Shown here: positions 10,501-25,500 of the stretch, one piece after another
How positions within the stretch are numbered: position 1 is the stretch's first letter
How the letters are laid out: the number at the start of each line of letters is the position of its first letter
Origin: Bombyx mori
Taxonomy: Eukaryota > Arthropoda > Insecta > Lepidoptera > Bombycidae
Direction of reading: 5' to 3'
Assembly: GCF_030269925.1 (NCBI RefSeq)
Contig: NC_085127.1
Location: 11,105,501 to 11,169,500, forward strand
Length of the DNA stretch: 64,000 nucleotides
Notes under the pieces: generated by a model
Databases searched by the model: none
What the model saw: only the letters and a program-made list of their open reading frames with translations
What the model was told of the DNA's origin: nothing
Made by a program: the position numbers and the translations under genes

Positions 10501-13500
10501 ATCATCGGGGTCAGTTAATAAATAACCTTTTGATGCCATTCCAACTATGTTGTCATAAAAAAATGTTATATTGATATGAGGTCCAAGATCCGCATTTTTT
10601 TTTAAACATATCTTTAAAGAACAATTGTATTTTATATCAACCCGTCTCTCCTTTAACTCGACACGTATGAATCTTCGAAGACTCTCGCAATTACAGTCAC
10701 GTTACTTCAATAATTTGAATTTCAAGATCTGTAAAAATAATCCATACGGGATCGTAGAATGAACAACGAAAAAGATTCGTTAAATACAAAACCGTGCTTT
10801 CTTGGCTTAGAGTAGCATCGGTTCATTTTTCTCCGTGCGTGTGGTAAAAGACGGCCAGGATTTTTTTTTATTGCCCTTATAGGCAGACGAGAATTGGCCC
10901 ACCTGATGGTGAGTGGTTACCGTCGCCCATGGACTTCAGCAATGCCAGGAACAGAGCCTAGCCGCTGCCTACTGAAATTGCCAAAGAATGGACAGCAGCA
11001 ATCTCTGAGTATTTGAGTACTAGTATACTGCTCACTGTAACGCGTTCTACTAATAAGTACCACCATTTCTGCCGCGAAACAGGCGTGAACTCCGATTCGA
11101 CACACAGCCGTTATACCATACGATTGAGACTTCGATATTTTGTCTCGGCATTCAAGTTGTGACGTATATGGGCTTTGAAAACCATTTAACGCTAGGAGAA
11201 TGAACTCGATCGTGCAAAAAATAAACCCAACCTAACCTGACGTTTAAAAAAAAGTCTTAAGTGATCAAACAATACGGCTTACTATTGCTCTAGTTTACCG
11301 GCTAACCCACAAACAAACTTTGTCATCTATGTGTATCTCATATTTGCTGTGTGTGTTTCTCTGCTGTTATGTGTATCTCATATTCGCAAATTTTGGCTGT
11401 AATAATATTATGTAATAAAATTATTTTATACGTATAATCAGAGTACGTAATTAAAACATTGTTATCACAAATGACAAAACAATAATACTCGTTATCAACC
11501 GGCGTGTTATGTAATACGTATACGGTGCGAGATTATTTCATTTATTATTGAACGAATGTATGATATTTCAGTTTCTTGAATTCTTATTTGACGGAAAATG
11601 TTTGACCCGTGGTTCAATAATAATAATTCTATTGGATGAAGATATTTTCGATAAAAATTTTGCTCCAATTGTAAATACGAGCATTATCGAGAAATTTCTG
11701 AAGTTAAAAACAAATATGTATATTGATGTCTCTTTCCACGAACCCATCCTACCTATTCTTCGCAACTACGACTAAAAACGCATTTATTTATAGTCAAAAT
11801 TAACGACACGTATGCCCGTTGCGGGCTTCAAATTATCAACACTTAAGAAGCCATCGATCTTTGACTGTACTTTTAGCTTGCACTTTCTTTTAGTAAGATG
11901 GATGTTTGTCACTTTCGTAATTTTAAAAATTCCTCTTTTGTTACAATATTAAAAAAATACAAATGATGGCCTCTCCAAAATGAGCCAGTGTGCTTAGGGC
12001 GAGTTTTTGAACGTTCTAGATAGCGTTAAAATTAACTCAAATCCCGTCTAACGCCCGGTTTTCATGCATGCGACGTAGACTCGGATGCCCAAAATTTGCA
12101 GAGGGTTTCTGAAGCTATACGCTAGCGGTATAGTATCAAATTCCACTATACCAAACCTATCGCAAATTCCACATTTTTTTATTATTAAATATGAAATTAT
12201 TGCGTAAATGCATACACTCTTAGAACATTCTTCACGCTTACGATAAAGAAGACTTTAAAATTTACATTTTCAAGTTTTACAATTTAAAATCAGTAAATAG
12301 TTTCATTTATATGAAGCAATCTGGGGTCAAATTTAATTTTAACGTGGTTTCATACTGTATACCTGAACTTCGTTTATTATTTTTTAGTAAGAGTAACATC
12401 AGCTGAATCTAACTCACCCACTGGCTCATGACGAGTGTAAGCAAAGTATTTTCCGTCGGCGGGCAGGACATTCCCGTGGATCTTGTCGGCCCACCCGGCG
12501 TAGTACCGTAGGTTTTTTATTGAAGCATACAGATCACCGAAATACGAGTCCTTGTATGGTTTGCCGTTGTCCAGCGTCTCCAGGCTCTTTAAAAAGAAAC
12601 ACAATTGATGGTCATTTTTTTATCCTATATTTTAATTTGACCGGCTTCGATTTAGCTAGTTTTTTGACTATTACTCTATAAACACAGCCATCCGTTCTTT
12701 CAAAAGAAAAAAAAATCTCCTCTTTGTCTCCACCTTATCCCGCTAGGTGGGGTCGGCACATCGAATTATTCTATTCCATTCTCTTCTATCAGCCGTCATC
12801 TCAACAATCACTCCTCTTTCTCTCATATCGTAATACACACACTCCACCAATGTCTTCTTGCACTACCATTCCCATAAATGTCCTAGTCACATGCATCTTC
12901 TCTCAACGCATCACATGTACATACCACGCTAACCGTTCGCTCTTTAATTTGTCAATCACCGGGGCGGCTACTTTCACACTTCCTCTGATATACTCATCCC
13001 TTATATTGTCCATTCTTGTCACTAAACACATCCATCTCAACATTCGCATCTCTGCCGCATGCACGCCTATTTCATGCTTTACTTTCGTCGCCCAACATTC
13101 AGATCTATACAGCAAGACAGGTTTAATGATCGTTTGAAGACAAAGAAAAAATAAATAACAATATATAGTTCAAATTGAATGAATTCTTTATTGACGTTGT
13201 TAATTATTAAGCGCTAAATTAAGGCACTAATGTGATATATTTACTTTCTGAAGGTTAAATTATCATACACACACGAAGCGGCAAGGTCGTATTATTGTTC
13301 ATTTGATTTGCCACATGCGACAATTGAATTGCTAATTATTTTTGCAGCTCATAACAAATGATGACTTTTATTTTCCTTACTGGTGCGTTTCCAGAGATAT
13401 TTTTTTCCACGTACCATCCGGCTTTGGAATTATTTATTAAATCTTTTTTTCACTAAAGAAACCAAAACATTTTGTTAGTAATTTTTACTTATAGCCTATG

Positions 13501-16500
13501 TTAGTAACTTAAATACCTAACACACTATTATGTGACTATATAAAATAAGCTGAGTATAGTTTCAAAAAAAATTTAAAAAAAACTATAATTGGGATAGCCC
13601 ATATGCCGCAACGGCTGTTAATTAGCAGTCCCTCGATCCGTATTATATCAAGGTTGTATTGAAAAAAAAAAAAATTACAACGTACTAACCGCGCTAGGTA
13701 ATGCAAACATTTGCACGTCTTGGAAACAATGATAAGCAAAGCAAGAACAAACAAAGAGACTAGGACAATCTTGGGTATCCACAGGCTCTAGTCACATATC
13801 AGGAAGATCGGTCTTGATCTTCCATATTTAGTCTTAGTTTTACTAATTCGATCTGATACTTATGTTTTTTTTTTCAAATAATTTTCGTAAATTCATTATA
13901 ACCGATTTTAAGAAGGCGCAAAGTGGAAATTATATCGACCGATATATTATTATTTATAAGCGAGATAATATTTTACGATAATCAACTTTGTCAATGTAAG
14001 GTCAACGAGTCGTGACTATTGGCTAAGTAGGTATGTTGAAAACCATACAAAGTTGCTTGTTTTATTTATTTATTGTTACAATGCATGCACCTTTTTTTAT
14101 AGCCCTGTAGGCAAGCGAGCATATGGCCCACCTGATGGTGAGTGGTTACCGTCACCCATAGACATCAGTAATTTCAGGGGCACAGTCAAGCCACTGCCTA
14201 CCATTAAGATTTTAAAAGTCGTCGTGGCCTAAACGATAATACGTCCGGTGCATTCGTATGTAGCGATGCACCGGTGTTCGAATCCCGCAGGCGGGTACCA
14301 ATTTTTCTAATGAAATACGTACTCAACAAATGTTCACAATTGACTTCCACGGTGAAGGAATAACATCGTGTAATAAAAACCAAACCCGCAAAATTATAAT
14401 TTGCGTAATCACTGGTGGTAGGACCTCTTGGGAGTCTGCACGGGTAGGTACCACCACCCCGCCTATTTCCGCCGTGAAGCAGTAATGCGTTTCGGTTCGA
14501 AGGGTGGGGTAGCCGTTGTAACTATATTGAGACCTTAGAACTTATATCTCGAGGTGGGTGGCGCATTCACGTTGTAGATGTCTATGGGCTCCAGTAACCA
14601 TTTAACACCAGGTGGGCTGTGAGCTCGTCCATCCATTTAAGCAATAAAAAAAAAGATGAAATGAAACTGGCATTTTACAAAGGACTTGTAATATTAACGG
14701 TACCGAGTTTTGAATGATTATTGGAAGTCACAGACTTTACAAACTTAAAATTGCTTCACGTTTATTTGATATTTGTTTTAAACCGGTTCGTATGCGGAAG
14801 AAATGGGGGGAGGGAGTGTGCCTCAAAACTTGTAGAAGTTGTTCGTGAACATATTGATATCAAGTATGCTTAACTGCTAACAAACGCAATAAAAAAAATA
14901 CCTTTGGTGTCTGACTCATACATGTCGACGGTACCTACATAGACGTCAAAAGTGTACAGTAATCTGCCCTATAACACAGTAGATTGGTTCCGCGTTATAC
15001 GAAAAGCGTTGTAGGAGTATTCTCGTATAACACGCTTGTATGATCCTATATTAACGCGTTATGTACAAATATAACACAATATAACCGATGTTTTTACAAT
15101 TCAAAAACTAGGAACACAAAATAATAAATTGATTAAAGGTACGCGAAATTTATAATGATTTGTTATGATTTATGGGGTGTATGGGGGAATAGCCGTATTA
15201 TACGAGGGACTCAAATCACATGTTATAAGGGGGATAATTGCATTAAAATTTCTTTTATTACTTAGTTGTTTTTTGTCGATACCCTCATACGTATTGTAAG
15301 TTTTCTTTTAATAATTATCATGCGATTTACTAAATACCCTTCTTAATTATATCAGAGAACAAGCATATTGGCTTTTTCAGATATATGGCATGGTATATGG
15401 TTTTAAACGGTGATAGGACCTTGTCCGACTGTCTGGTGACCACTCTCCAACTAGAGTCCGCCGCCAAATAGCCTAGCTATGTTCCGGCGTGTGGGTAGGA
15501 AAAAAAATTCATGTGGTTTACGTTTTGACGTGTCACTTTGTATATTGGGCGTATTGACATATACAATCGATAAAACTTTATTTAGTCATCGTCGAAGCAA
15601 GATAAGCGTCATTTAAATTACGTGATAAGTGCATTTCATGTAGCGCATGCGACTGATAAAACTAAAAGCAAATCAAATTCATACCGTTGCCCGGCCAGCT
15701 GTGCTTAACGTATTAATAATGTGAGCGATAAACCTGTCCGCAATTTTAATTCACGAATTAGCTATTCGACATACATTATTTTTTTAACGACTGAGTTATT
15801 TATTAGTCGACATTTGAATGTTGTGCTAACTATTGTATTTTATGGTTAAATACAATTCTGTGACCATGAAAAGTGTAAAGAATTCAAAAAAAACGTCTAA
15901 AAATAATCGCGACTCGGGAAAACCCAAAATTAGAATGTTTAAACTACTTCACTACATACATAACATCGTGTAATAAAAATGAAACCCGCAAAATTATAAT
16001 TTGCGTAATTAATGGTGGTAGGACTTCTTGTGAGTCCGCGCGGGTGGGTACCACCGCCCTGCCTATTTCTGCCGTGAAGCAGTAATGCGTTTCGGTTTGA
16101 AGGGTGGGGCAGCCGTTGTAACTATACTTGAGACCTTAGAACTTGTATCTCAAGGTGGGTGGCGCATTTATGTTGTGGATGTCTATGGGCTCCAGTAACC
16201 ACTTAACACCAAGTGGGCTGTGAGCGCGTCCACCCATCTAAGCAATAAAAAAAAAAAAAAAAAGTGTAAAACAAAGTCGATTTCTCTGTCCCTATGTATG
16301 CTTAAATCTTTAAAACTACGCAATTTTGATGCGGTTTTTTTTAATAGATAGAGTGATTAATGAGGAAGGTTTATATGTATAATAACATCCCTTAAATAGT
16401 GGAGAAATCAATAATAAATTACAGTTTCCGAAGCGAAGCGAGGGCGGGTCGCTAGTAATACAATATAGTATATTTTTAAGTATACTTACAGCTAAATAGG

Positions 16501-19500
16501 TTCTGTCTCTTTCAATCAAATCTGCTAGTTTGTTGATAAGGGCCCCCCTCTCGGAGGCGTCCATTGTTCTCCATGGTGATCCAAGTCTAATAATAGAAAT
16601 TCACTTAAATCACTCAGCAATTAATTCGGTTTATTTTCAAATGTATCGTTCAGGTTGGTTTTGATAAAAAATGTAATTTGAGGCGCGAGAGAAAAAATAC
16701 TTGTTAACCAGAACTAACTCACTTACACTTACTGGTGGTAGGACCTCTTGAGAGTCCGCGCGGGTAGGTACTGTTAATAAGGTAAAGTTCGATGAGCAAA
16801 CTTATCTATGATTGTCTGTGCGAACTGATATATGTCAGAATATAATGTTAATTTGAAAATTATAAAATACTATTGAACTACTAAATTGTTTCTAATTATG
16901 CACGTCCTAACAGGTTATGGGCCCAGGACGCTTGCAGAAAGTGAAATAGAAATGATTTAACGATTAATTGTTTTAATAGGCGTAATCCGTTGTGTCAATT
17001 ATTTCCTGATTTTTTGAAGTTGAAAAAACTTCGAAATGGCTTCTATAAAGATTGATCGACTTACGGGTGATAACTATGACACCTGGAAGATTCACATGCG
17101 AGCTATTCTGAAGAAGAATGATTTGTGGGAATACGTATCAGGAAAAATACCGAAACCAATACATTCAGATTCTAAATATTCTGAATGGAATAAAATGGAC
17201 GGAAAAGCCGAATCGGACATATTGTTAGCTGTCAGCCCGAGCGAGTTAATTGCACTGGATGGTTTAGACTCCTCCAAAGCAATATGGGACAAGTTGAAAT
17301 CTATGTATGAGTCAAGCGGGCCAGCGCGAAAAGCGTCATTACTAAAGAGACTTGTATTAAACCGTATGCCAGAAGATGGAGACATACGAAAACATATTTC
17401 CGATTTTTTCGACTGTGTTAAGAAGCTTAAAGAAATCGGATTGATAGTGATAGATGAGTTGCTTGCTATTTTATTACTTTATAGTTTACCGGATTCGTTC
17501 TCAATGTTTCGAACAGCAATGGAATCGCGTGATGATTTACCATCAACTGATATACTGAAAGTGAAGATTATCGAGGATTATGAAGGTCGGAAGAGTAAGA
17601 TAATAGACCAGAGGGCTATGTTCGTCAAGCGTACCAATATTAAATCAAATGCCAACCCGAAGAAGAACTTTGAACAGCACACAAATAAAAACATTGAGTG
17701 CTATCGTTGCGGTCGTCTTGGGCATATGGCGAGAGAGTGCAGAACTAAAAACGTGAGTAAGCTTAAACAAAGCTCACATAAAGCAGAATGTAATAGTGAT
17801 GATGAGCACAAGACAAATATGTTAGTAAGTACCACCAAAGAGGTGATGATAGCCGAGCAGAGAGCTCCTGTATGGTGTATTGACAGTGGATGTACGGGAC
17901 ATATGTGTAACAACAAACAATTGATTAAAGATTTTACTCGAGTTGATACAGACTTGAATTTGGCTAATGGTAAAACTACAAAAATTAGCGGCTCAGGAAA
18001 AGTCAGTATTATGGTAGACACAGGCAGCGAAAAGCGCCATGTTGATTTTTTTTTTTTTTTTATAATAGACACCCGTCATCACAGGGCGTTACTGTTTCCC
18101 CTAACATAGGTCAGAGTCTTTTTACATCCGATTCGTATTTAGATTTTAACTTACACCCTATCCATTCTACTCCTTCTTTGGGAGATCCTACTTTGGCCTA
18201 CTATCATTTATTTTATCTTTATTAATATTTCGTTACTGACTACTAACAATATTTCATCTTATTCTAATAAACCCCACCTGTCTTATATATATTTTATTAT
18301 TAATCTATGTCCATTGTTGCCATATCCTTATTTCTCTTACTATTTCATTAACCTACTTATATCTATTACAAGTTTTCTTGTTCTTTTTGCACATCTTACA
18401 TTTTTATTGTTACTAATAATATATACTATTTTATTATATATTTTAGTAATCATTTACTGCTTATTTCTATTTATTACTATTCTAATTACTTTTTTACAAT
18501 ATTCGATAAATTTGCTTCTATTTTTCTTATCTGCTAATATCAATGGTAGGTTTCTTACTTCTATATTTAAATCTATATGTTGTTCGGTGTCAAATCTCTC
18601 TTTTGCATGCACTGGACATTCTATCAGCACATGCACAATGCTTTCTTGGTTTACAGGATCACAAACACACGCCGGGCTCTCCTTGCACCTAAATCGATGT
18701 AGATACTGTGAGAGCCCGCCGTGTCCCGTGAAAACCTGTGTGAGTGTGGAGTCTACCTCAAGCCTTCTTATTATGCTATAGGAGCTTTTTACATTCGGAA
18801 AGAAAATCTTTGTGACCGATGCCGTACTTTCGGTTGTGTAACGTAAGTCCCATTCGTCGACAGACCCCTGTCGGATGGTTCTCTTGGCGAACGAGACCGG
18901 GCAGCGATCATAATGCGGCTTGCATTTTAAGGATAGGGCCGCTTCCTTTGCAAGTACATCCGCCCTTTCATTTCCTTCCAACCCAATGTGCGCTTTAATC
19001 CAAAAAAGTCTAATTTCTTGGTTGCGTTCTGTTATGGTCTTTAAATTTTTAGTGATTTTGAACGCTAATGGGTGGAGAGATTCGCCACTGGCGATGACAT
19101 CAAGGGCGGATCTTGCGTCGCAGAAAATGTTATATGTAGCAGCCCCACCGCTCAATACCTCCTCAGTGGCTTTAAGGAGCGCCAGTAGTTCCGCCTGGTA
19201 GACGGTGCAGTACGACCCCAGCTTCAGTTTTTTTGTTTTGATCTCGCCGGTTCCCTCCCATATGGAGAGCGCCGCTCCGACCCTGCCCTCAATTTTGCTT
19301 CCATCCGTGAATATGCTAGGGCACTCACGGATGTGACTCTCGAGCTCTGCACCATCTGTCAGGCTTCTGTACTCCCAGCGCTTCCGCCGAGCCGGATGAT
19401 CCAGGTTGGCAAAAGCCACAGGACGCTCCATCCCTCGATCCCCTACCACAGCCTGGGAGTGCCCCCTCTTTGTCTCATACAGCATCGCTGCTTCTCTGAC

Positions 19501-22500
19501 CCTTATATCAAGAGGGAGCACTCCGGCGAGCAGCAAGGTCGAGTTCAGAGATACCGTCCTGTAGGCCTTCGTCATCCTCTGCACAAAGCCGCGCTGCACC
19601 GAATTGAGTCGCCTTCGCACACACTTCTTTCTTGTTGCAGGCGCCCATGCGCTTGCCGCGTACAGCATAATCGGTTCAACTACTGCGTTATAAAGAGTCC
19701 TAAGAATTTCTGGATTTAAGCCCCAGTGTACTTTGGCGACTCTACTGAGACGCCTGTAGAATCCAATGGCCTTTTTGGAAATTTCCGCCACATGCCTGTT
19801 AAAAGTGAGCTTATTATCTATTATAAGTCCCAACACTTTTAGCTCGTTGGTCAGATCAATGTCCACCCCTCCCATATGCAGGATTGGGGAGTCGTACTTC
19901 AGTCTCCGTGTTATGACCATCGCTTTGGTTTTATGAGGTGCGAATTTCAATTTATTTCTTACTCCCCAGTCCCGCACATAGGAGAGGACTTCATTTGCTC
20001 TACGCTGAATGTTCGCTGTTTCTCCATCGAAGACCAGGATGATGTCGTCGGCAAAGGCCTGGCAGTAGACACCCCTGCGGTCAAGCTCCCTGAGTAGTGG
20101 GTCGAGGAGCAGGTTCCAAAAGATGGGACCTCCAATGGATCCTTGTACACATCCTTTGGTAGTCCCTTTCAAGTGCTCTCTCCCGGCGAAGCGAACCCTA
20201 ACTGTGCGACTCTCGAAGTAGCTATCTACCATCCGTCTGAGGTTTTTCGGGCAATCTTCCTCCGACAGTCTGACCCTGATAGCTGGCCACCATGCGCTAT
20301 CGAAGGCCCCCTCTATATCCAAGGAGATGGCTGTGACAATAGTCTTCTCTTTCAAACGATCTCGGATGTAATTTACAAGGGTATAGAGGGAGTCCTCGGT
20401 GCCCCTCTGTGGCATAAAACCAAACTGTCGGGTACTCATCCTAGGGAGCAGATACCACTTCACTCTCCCCACGACCATTTTCTCCAGAATCTTCCCCATC
20501 ACCGGCAATAAGCCTATCGGTCTATATGATTTTACGTCTGTGTAGTCTTCTTTCCCGGGCTTCCGGAGGACCACGACCGTGGCTTCCTTCCAGATGGTCG
20601 GGAAGTGGCCGAGTTGAAGACATCTGTTTGCCAGTGACAGGTACAGCTTCGGATTTTTCTGGATCGCTTGCTTGCAGATGTCAGCAGTCAAACCATCCGC
20701 TCCAGGGGCTTTCTTTGGATTAAAGCTTTCTGCCGCCGTTAAAACTTCATGTACTGTGAATGGTGGATCCTGATAGTCATCATCCTGTCCTCCATTTATA
20801 CGGTCGGCTGCTTTCCTAATTGCTTGATGTTCTGCGTTGTCTTCTTCTGACTTGTCTTCTGGATAAAAGTTTTCTGCCAGGTGCTTCGCTGACTCCTCCT
20901 CACTTAGGGTTTGTCCTCGGTAGATTAGTGGCAGGTCTTCCTTCTTCACTGACACTTTTCCTATCATTCTGTAGACGCCGTTCCAGATGGTTTCTTTGGT
21001 CTGCTTCTTACAGAACTCCTTCCAGCTGTCTATCTGTGCTTTCTTCGCTTCATTCTCATATAATTCTTTTGATTCCAGGTACTCCCGGACGACCTTGGCT
21101 CTTCGTACTGGCGCTGCACATCGGATTCTTCTCCTTCTGGTAGCGACTCCCTGCTTCATTTTGGCAAGTTTCTCGGACCACCACGGTAAGTTCATGCTGT
21201 TTTTAATCTTTATTAATGGTATGGCACTATTACTAGCCTCTGTGACTACTTCTGTATATTTATTTATTACTTCGTCTAGCTTTGTTTTTTCCTTGATATT
21301 TCTTATTTCTGTGTTTGTTAGATTATTATTTTCTATTAATTCTTCAAGTTTTTCGTTAAAATATGTCCAGTTAGCTTTATTTGTATTATATTTCCTAGTT
21401 GTTTTTGATTTTGCTTGTGTATACTTATCTTTGCTTTTCTTAATTACGAACGTTATTGCGTTGTGATCCGAGCTCGCCATGGTGTCATCCACCTTCCAGT
21501 CGCTTATCAGACCAATGATATCCTCCGAGCAGGCTGTTATGTCGATGTGACTGGTGAGGAGCTTACCTCCCCTAACTGTCTCGAATGTTGGAGTCTGGCC
21601 ATCGTTGAGCAACTGCAATCCCCATTCTCCTAGCATGCCTAACACTTCCTCTCCCCTGGCGTCGGTGCCTACACTGCCCCACCACACGCTTTTCGCATTG
21701 GTGTCGCCCCCTATAAGGATTCCGCGAGATCCCAGTGTTTCAACCACTTTCCCCAGCTGCTCTAAGTATGGCCCAATGGGCTTATCCGGCTCAAAGTAGA
21801 ACGATACGACCACTAAATTGCGTATTCCAGTGTAGATCTTCACCACTGTGATGTTGGTCGTGGTTAGGGATGGACAAGGAGTCACTACCCAACCGTCATT
21901 GAACACAGCAATGGCTGACTTGATAACAGCCCCCTGCCCGTTGATCCCCTGGAAGATCCTCACACCCCGATGGTCCCTCACTCTACCCTGGCTTCCCACA
22001 TACGGCTCCTGGAGCAACGCTACGTCAACCCTCCTCTTCTTTGCTTCCAAAAGAAATTCACTAGTCGCTAGATGTTTGCGCTGTAGATTGGATTGTGCAA
22101 CGAGGGTCGACACAGTGCCTCTTGGGGGGATGATCTGATCTGGGTTCCTGGAGTCCACCTTAGCAATAAGTCACGGTAGATCTTGCCAAGGTTTCCCACC
22201 TCTTCCTTACTGGACACTCTGGGCTAAAGGCATTATGCTCGGCTTCACCGATTTTAGCCTTCAAGCAGTTACAGCACGACGGAGGCACCCTCGCCATCCA
22301 GTCAGCGCATTCCGACCTATGATGCGCCTCTCCGCAGTGACTGCAGGCGTCAATTTTTTCCCGGCAGAACCGCTTCCCGTGGCCATATCCCAAGCATCGC
22401 GAGCACTGAATCAGGGGAGACTGATCCTCTACCCTGACCCTTTGCACATCTATATGGACTAGCCCCGCCTCCGTGAGCCGCTTCCATAGTTTTGGTGGCA

Positions 22501-25500
22501 CTTGTATTGCCACATGGGATGTGAGCGGGTTTCTAGCTCTTCTTCTGAACTTTACCTTCAGAGTTGAGCTGTCCACACTCACATCCCCCAGAAGATGTTT
22601 GTTCTGGTTAATTAGTGCTCGCACTATATCTTCATCCTTATTATAATTCAGGACATCCTTCAATTGTACCATGGGTTCCTTATTTCTTATCTCCTGGAGG
22701 TGTAAGTCCTTTCCCTTTGTTTTAATTGTTTCTCTTATTTTTACTAATTCTTCTTTCGATTCACAGCCGACTATAACTTTTCTATCTTTCACCTTTCTTA
22801 TCCTGTCTATTTTTATCCCTTCCTCTTTAGCGTTGAGGGTTGACCTGATCTTATTAAATACGTCTTCCCCTGTGGCATTCTGGTCGTCTGAGGAGATCAC
22901 GACGGAATGCATCTCCGCATTTCCGCGTTCTTTCTCCTTTGTGCCACTGACAACGCTTGCGTAGCTCCTATTTTCTTTCCATTCTGTCCTTTGCTTTTTT
23001 ATTTCTTCACTTAGTTTTTCTATTTCTTCTTTGTTTTCCTTTAAGAGTTGGCTGTGTTCATCTAATGACCCATGTCCTGCGGCGCAGAGAGGGGTTTTCT
23101 CCAGCTGTTCCGACAGAGCTCGAGTATGCCGTTTGCATTCCTCTAACGCAACGTGGTGCTGTTTGAGGCCGCCTATTAGCTGTTTCATGAGCTCTGTCGG
23201 CGCTTCTGGGCCCGGTGATATGTCACCCTCGTTACCAGTCCGAGTGACCATGCTACAGGCTTCTGTCGGCCACTTGTTGGTGGCTTGGGAAGCCTTTTCG
23301 CCTTCGGCTTCTTTCACCAGCTGGTAGAGCCGTTCGATTGACCTAAAGACTTCTTCTTTTATCTCCCGTTTTAGGTTTTTGGAGATTTCGAGCTCCGCCT
23401 TGCTTTTCATAAGGCACGCTTTAGCCTCTGCGGTTTTGCTCGGAAATCTCGACGGGACTGTAATTGGCGGGCTGTCACTGACTCTTGCCGCCTGTCTCCG
23501 TGGGTCAGCTTTTGCTTCCTGGGCGATCAACGCTTTGGTCTTAGGCCTAGGAGGGAGCGGCTGAGGCACAGCTTTTGGTGGAGATGGTGTTTTTGGCCTT
23601 TGCTGCTCTTTTTCGACTATGGGGGGCCAATCACCAATGCTGCGCCTTACAGACGGACCTGGCTGTCCTTCGAATTCAGACTTGTCCTCACTGCCGTTTG
23701 GTTTTTTAACTGGTGTTCTGATGCCGAACATTTTACGGTGAGGGTACGAGGGTCGACGGGTACTCAAAGTCAAATTGATATTTTGGGATCCCTGTATAGG
23801 GGGGATCCAGTCAAGTCAAACTATCTAAATCAAGTCAAAACTACTTAAAAAAAAATTTTTTGAATAAATATGGTACAATAAAAATAAAAACTAAAAAATA
23901 AAATAAATGTAGGGGGCTAGTTACATATATTGTTATAATATATGCAGTCTGACCTAAAATTTCCCAACTCACGCTGTTTCCAAGAAACAAGCGTTTTTTG
24001 TCTTTTTGCGGTTGGTAACTTAGTTCTGAATTATCGCGCACGGAAACCGCTCGTCCTAAAAATCTAATTTTTCTACAAAAATATTTAACAGCATAGGGCC
24101 AGCAAATATACAAAAAATTGACCTATGTTGTCACTGAAAAATTTAAATAAAAACACTTATAATAAAAAACAAAACTGCGCTAAACTTTCCGAGTCTCTAT
24201 CTCCGTCAACACTTGTCAGATTTTCAATCTGAAGGTGCCTCCCAGCTGCTCTCCTTGGTGTCTCCAAAGCCTCGTTCAGAAAAATGATCTGGCGGTACGG
24301 AGTCAATGACCACGTTGCCACGTGGTTTTTGTTTTTCTGGCTGTCTCTCTGTGATCCTACACAAGAGAAATCTGAAAGTTGGCAGGATTGTAGAGCACCA
24401 GGATGCCCTTCGTTCCACAATTCAAAAAATGTGGGTCGTCGCTGAAAATCGCGAGATAGACAACTTTTTATTTTCCAAATTTCACAAAAATCACTTTTTT
24501 GCCGATTTTTTTTTTTGTGGCCACAACACTAAAAGTCATGAGATTTTCACAGGCATGTGCGCCTTCACTTTCCGCTTCTTTTGATGTATAGCACGTCAAT
24601 ATCCGAGAACTTTTGACTATTTTTACGATTTTTCGAACGCGGAGCGTCGTATTTTCGTGGCGCTTGGACTCGCGGTTCTCTGCCATGTTGATATTAAAAA
24701 AGTGTTCTACGTGTCGGATCTACGAACTAATTTATTATCAGTTGCGAAGATGACAGATCACGGGTTTGAAGTTCGCTTCAATAAAAATTTATGCAATTGT
24801 CATAGATGACAATAATAAGGTTCATATGCGAGCGGATCGAGTTGGTAACTTATACCACGTCCGAATGAGCCAAGATGATGTCAATAATGTTGAAATGGTG
24901 AAAAAACCTATAGATATGTGGCACGAGCGCCTCGGCCATCTTAACGAGCGTGATTTGAAGGCAATGGCGAAAAATGGCCTTGTCCATGGCCTATCATTGA
25001 AGGACAACGAAAAATTGTCAGAGTGTGAAATATGTATAAGTGAAAAACAGACATGCACGCCTTTTTCTAAAGGAAGCGAAGATCGTACCAGTGAACTATT
25101 GGAGATCGTGCATACAGATGTGTGCGGACCAATGAGACAACAGTCTATGGGCGGTAAAAAGTATTTTGTCACATTCATCGACGACAAATCAAGATGGTGT
25201 GAAGTATACTTTATTGCTAATAAAAGCGACGTACTTCAAGTTTTCAAAGATTACAAGGCTTACGTGGAAAAATTGACAGGAAAGAAGATCAAAAATCTAC
25301 AATCCGATAACGGTCGAGAATACATTAACAAAGACTTTGATGATTTCTTGAAGAAAGAAGGAATAAGACGGAGGTTGACGGCACCTTATACGCCTCAGCA
25401 GAACGGGATTTCGGAGAGAAAGAACAGGACATTGCTAGAGATGGCCCGTTGTATGATGCGTCAGGCGGGAAGCCCTCCTGTTTTTTGGGCTGAAGCAATT

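Larger units (their letters stand above)
18047..24681 (-). mobile_element. full-length RNase H-bearing non-LTR retrotransposon
   Basis: 6635 bp inserted antisense in the Copia protease region, flanked by the 11 bp duplication GCCATGTTGAT. On its own strand it has about 950 bp of 5' untranslated region, ORF1 with zinc knuckles, ORF2 with endonuclease, reverse transcriptase and RNase H, about 390 bp of 3' untranslated region, and a poly(A) tail (T-run 18047-18061). Both ORFs are open from end to end, so this is a recent and possibly active copy. Domain order and CCHC knuckles fit the R1/I/LOA group. RNase H argues for the I or LOA side, but I cannot assign a clade. Confidence 0.92.

Noticed and set aside
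11548..11775. 75-codon frame in ALDH intron 4
   Set aside because: Both strands are open here, composition is A+T driven, and there is no recognisable motif or splice context.
14219..14290. Functional tRNA gene
   Set aside because: The A and B boxes are present, but the rest does not fold as a tRNA and it continues into a SINE body with a poly(A) tail.
18314..18781. 155-codon plus-strand hydrophobic frame and several others across 19000-23600
   Set aside because: They are antisense shadows of LINE ORF1 and ORF2, which have clear domains.
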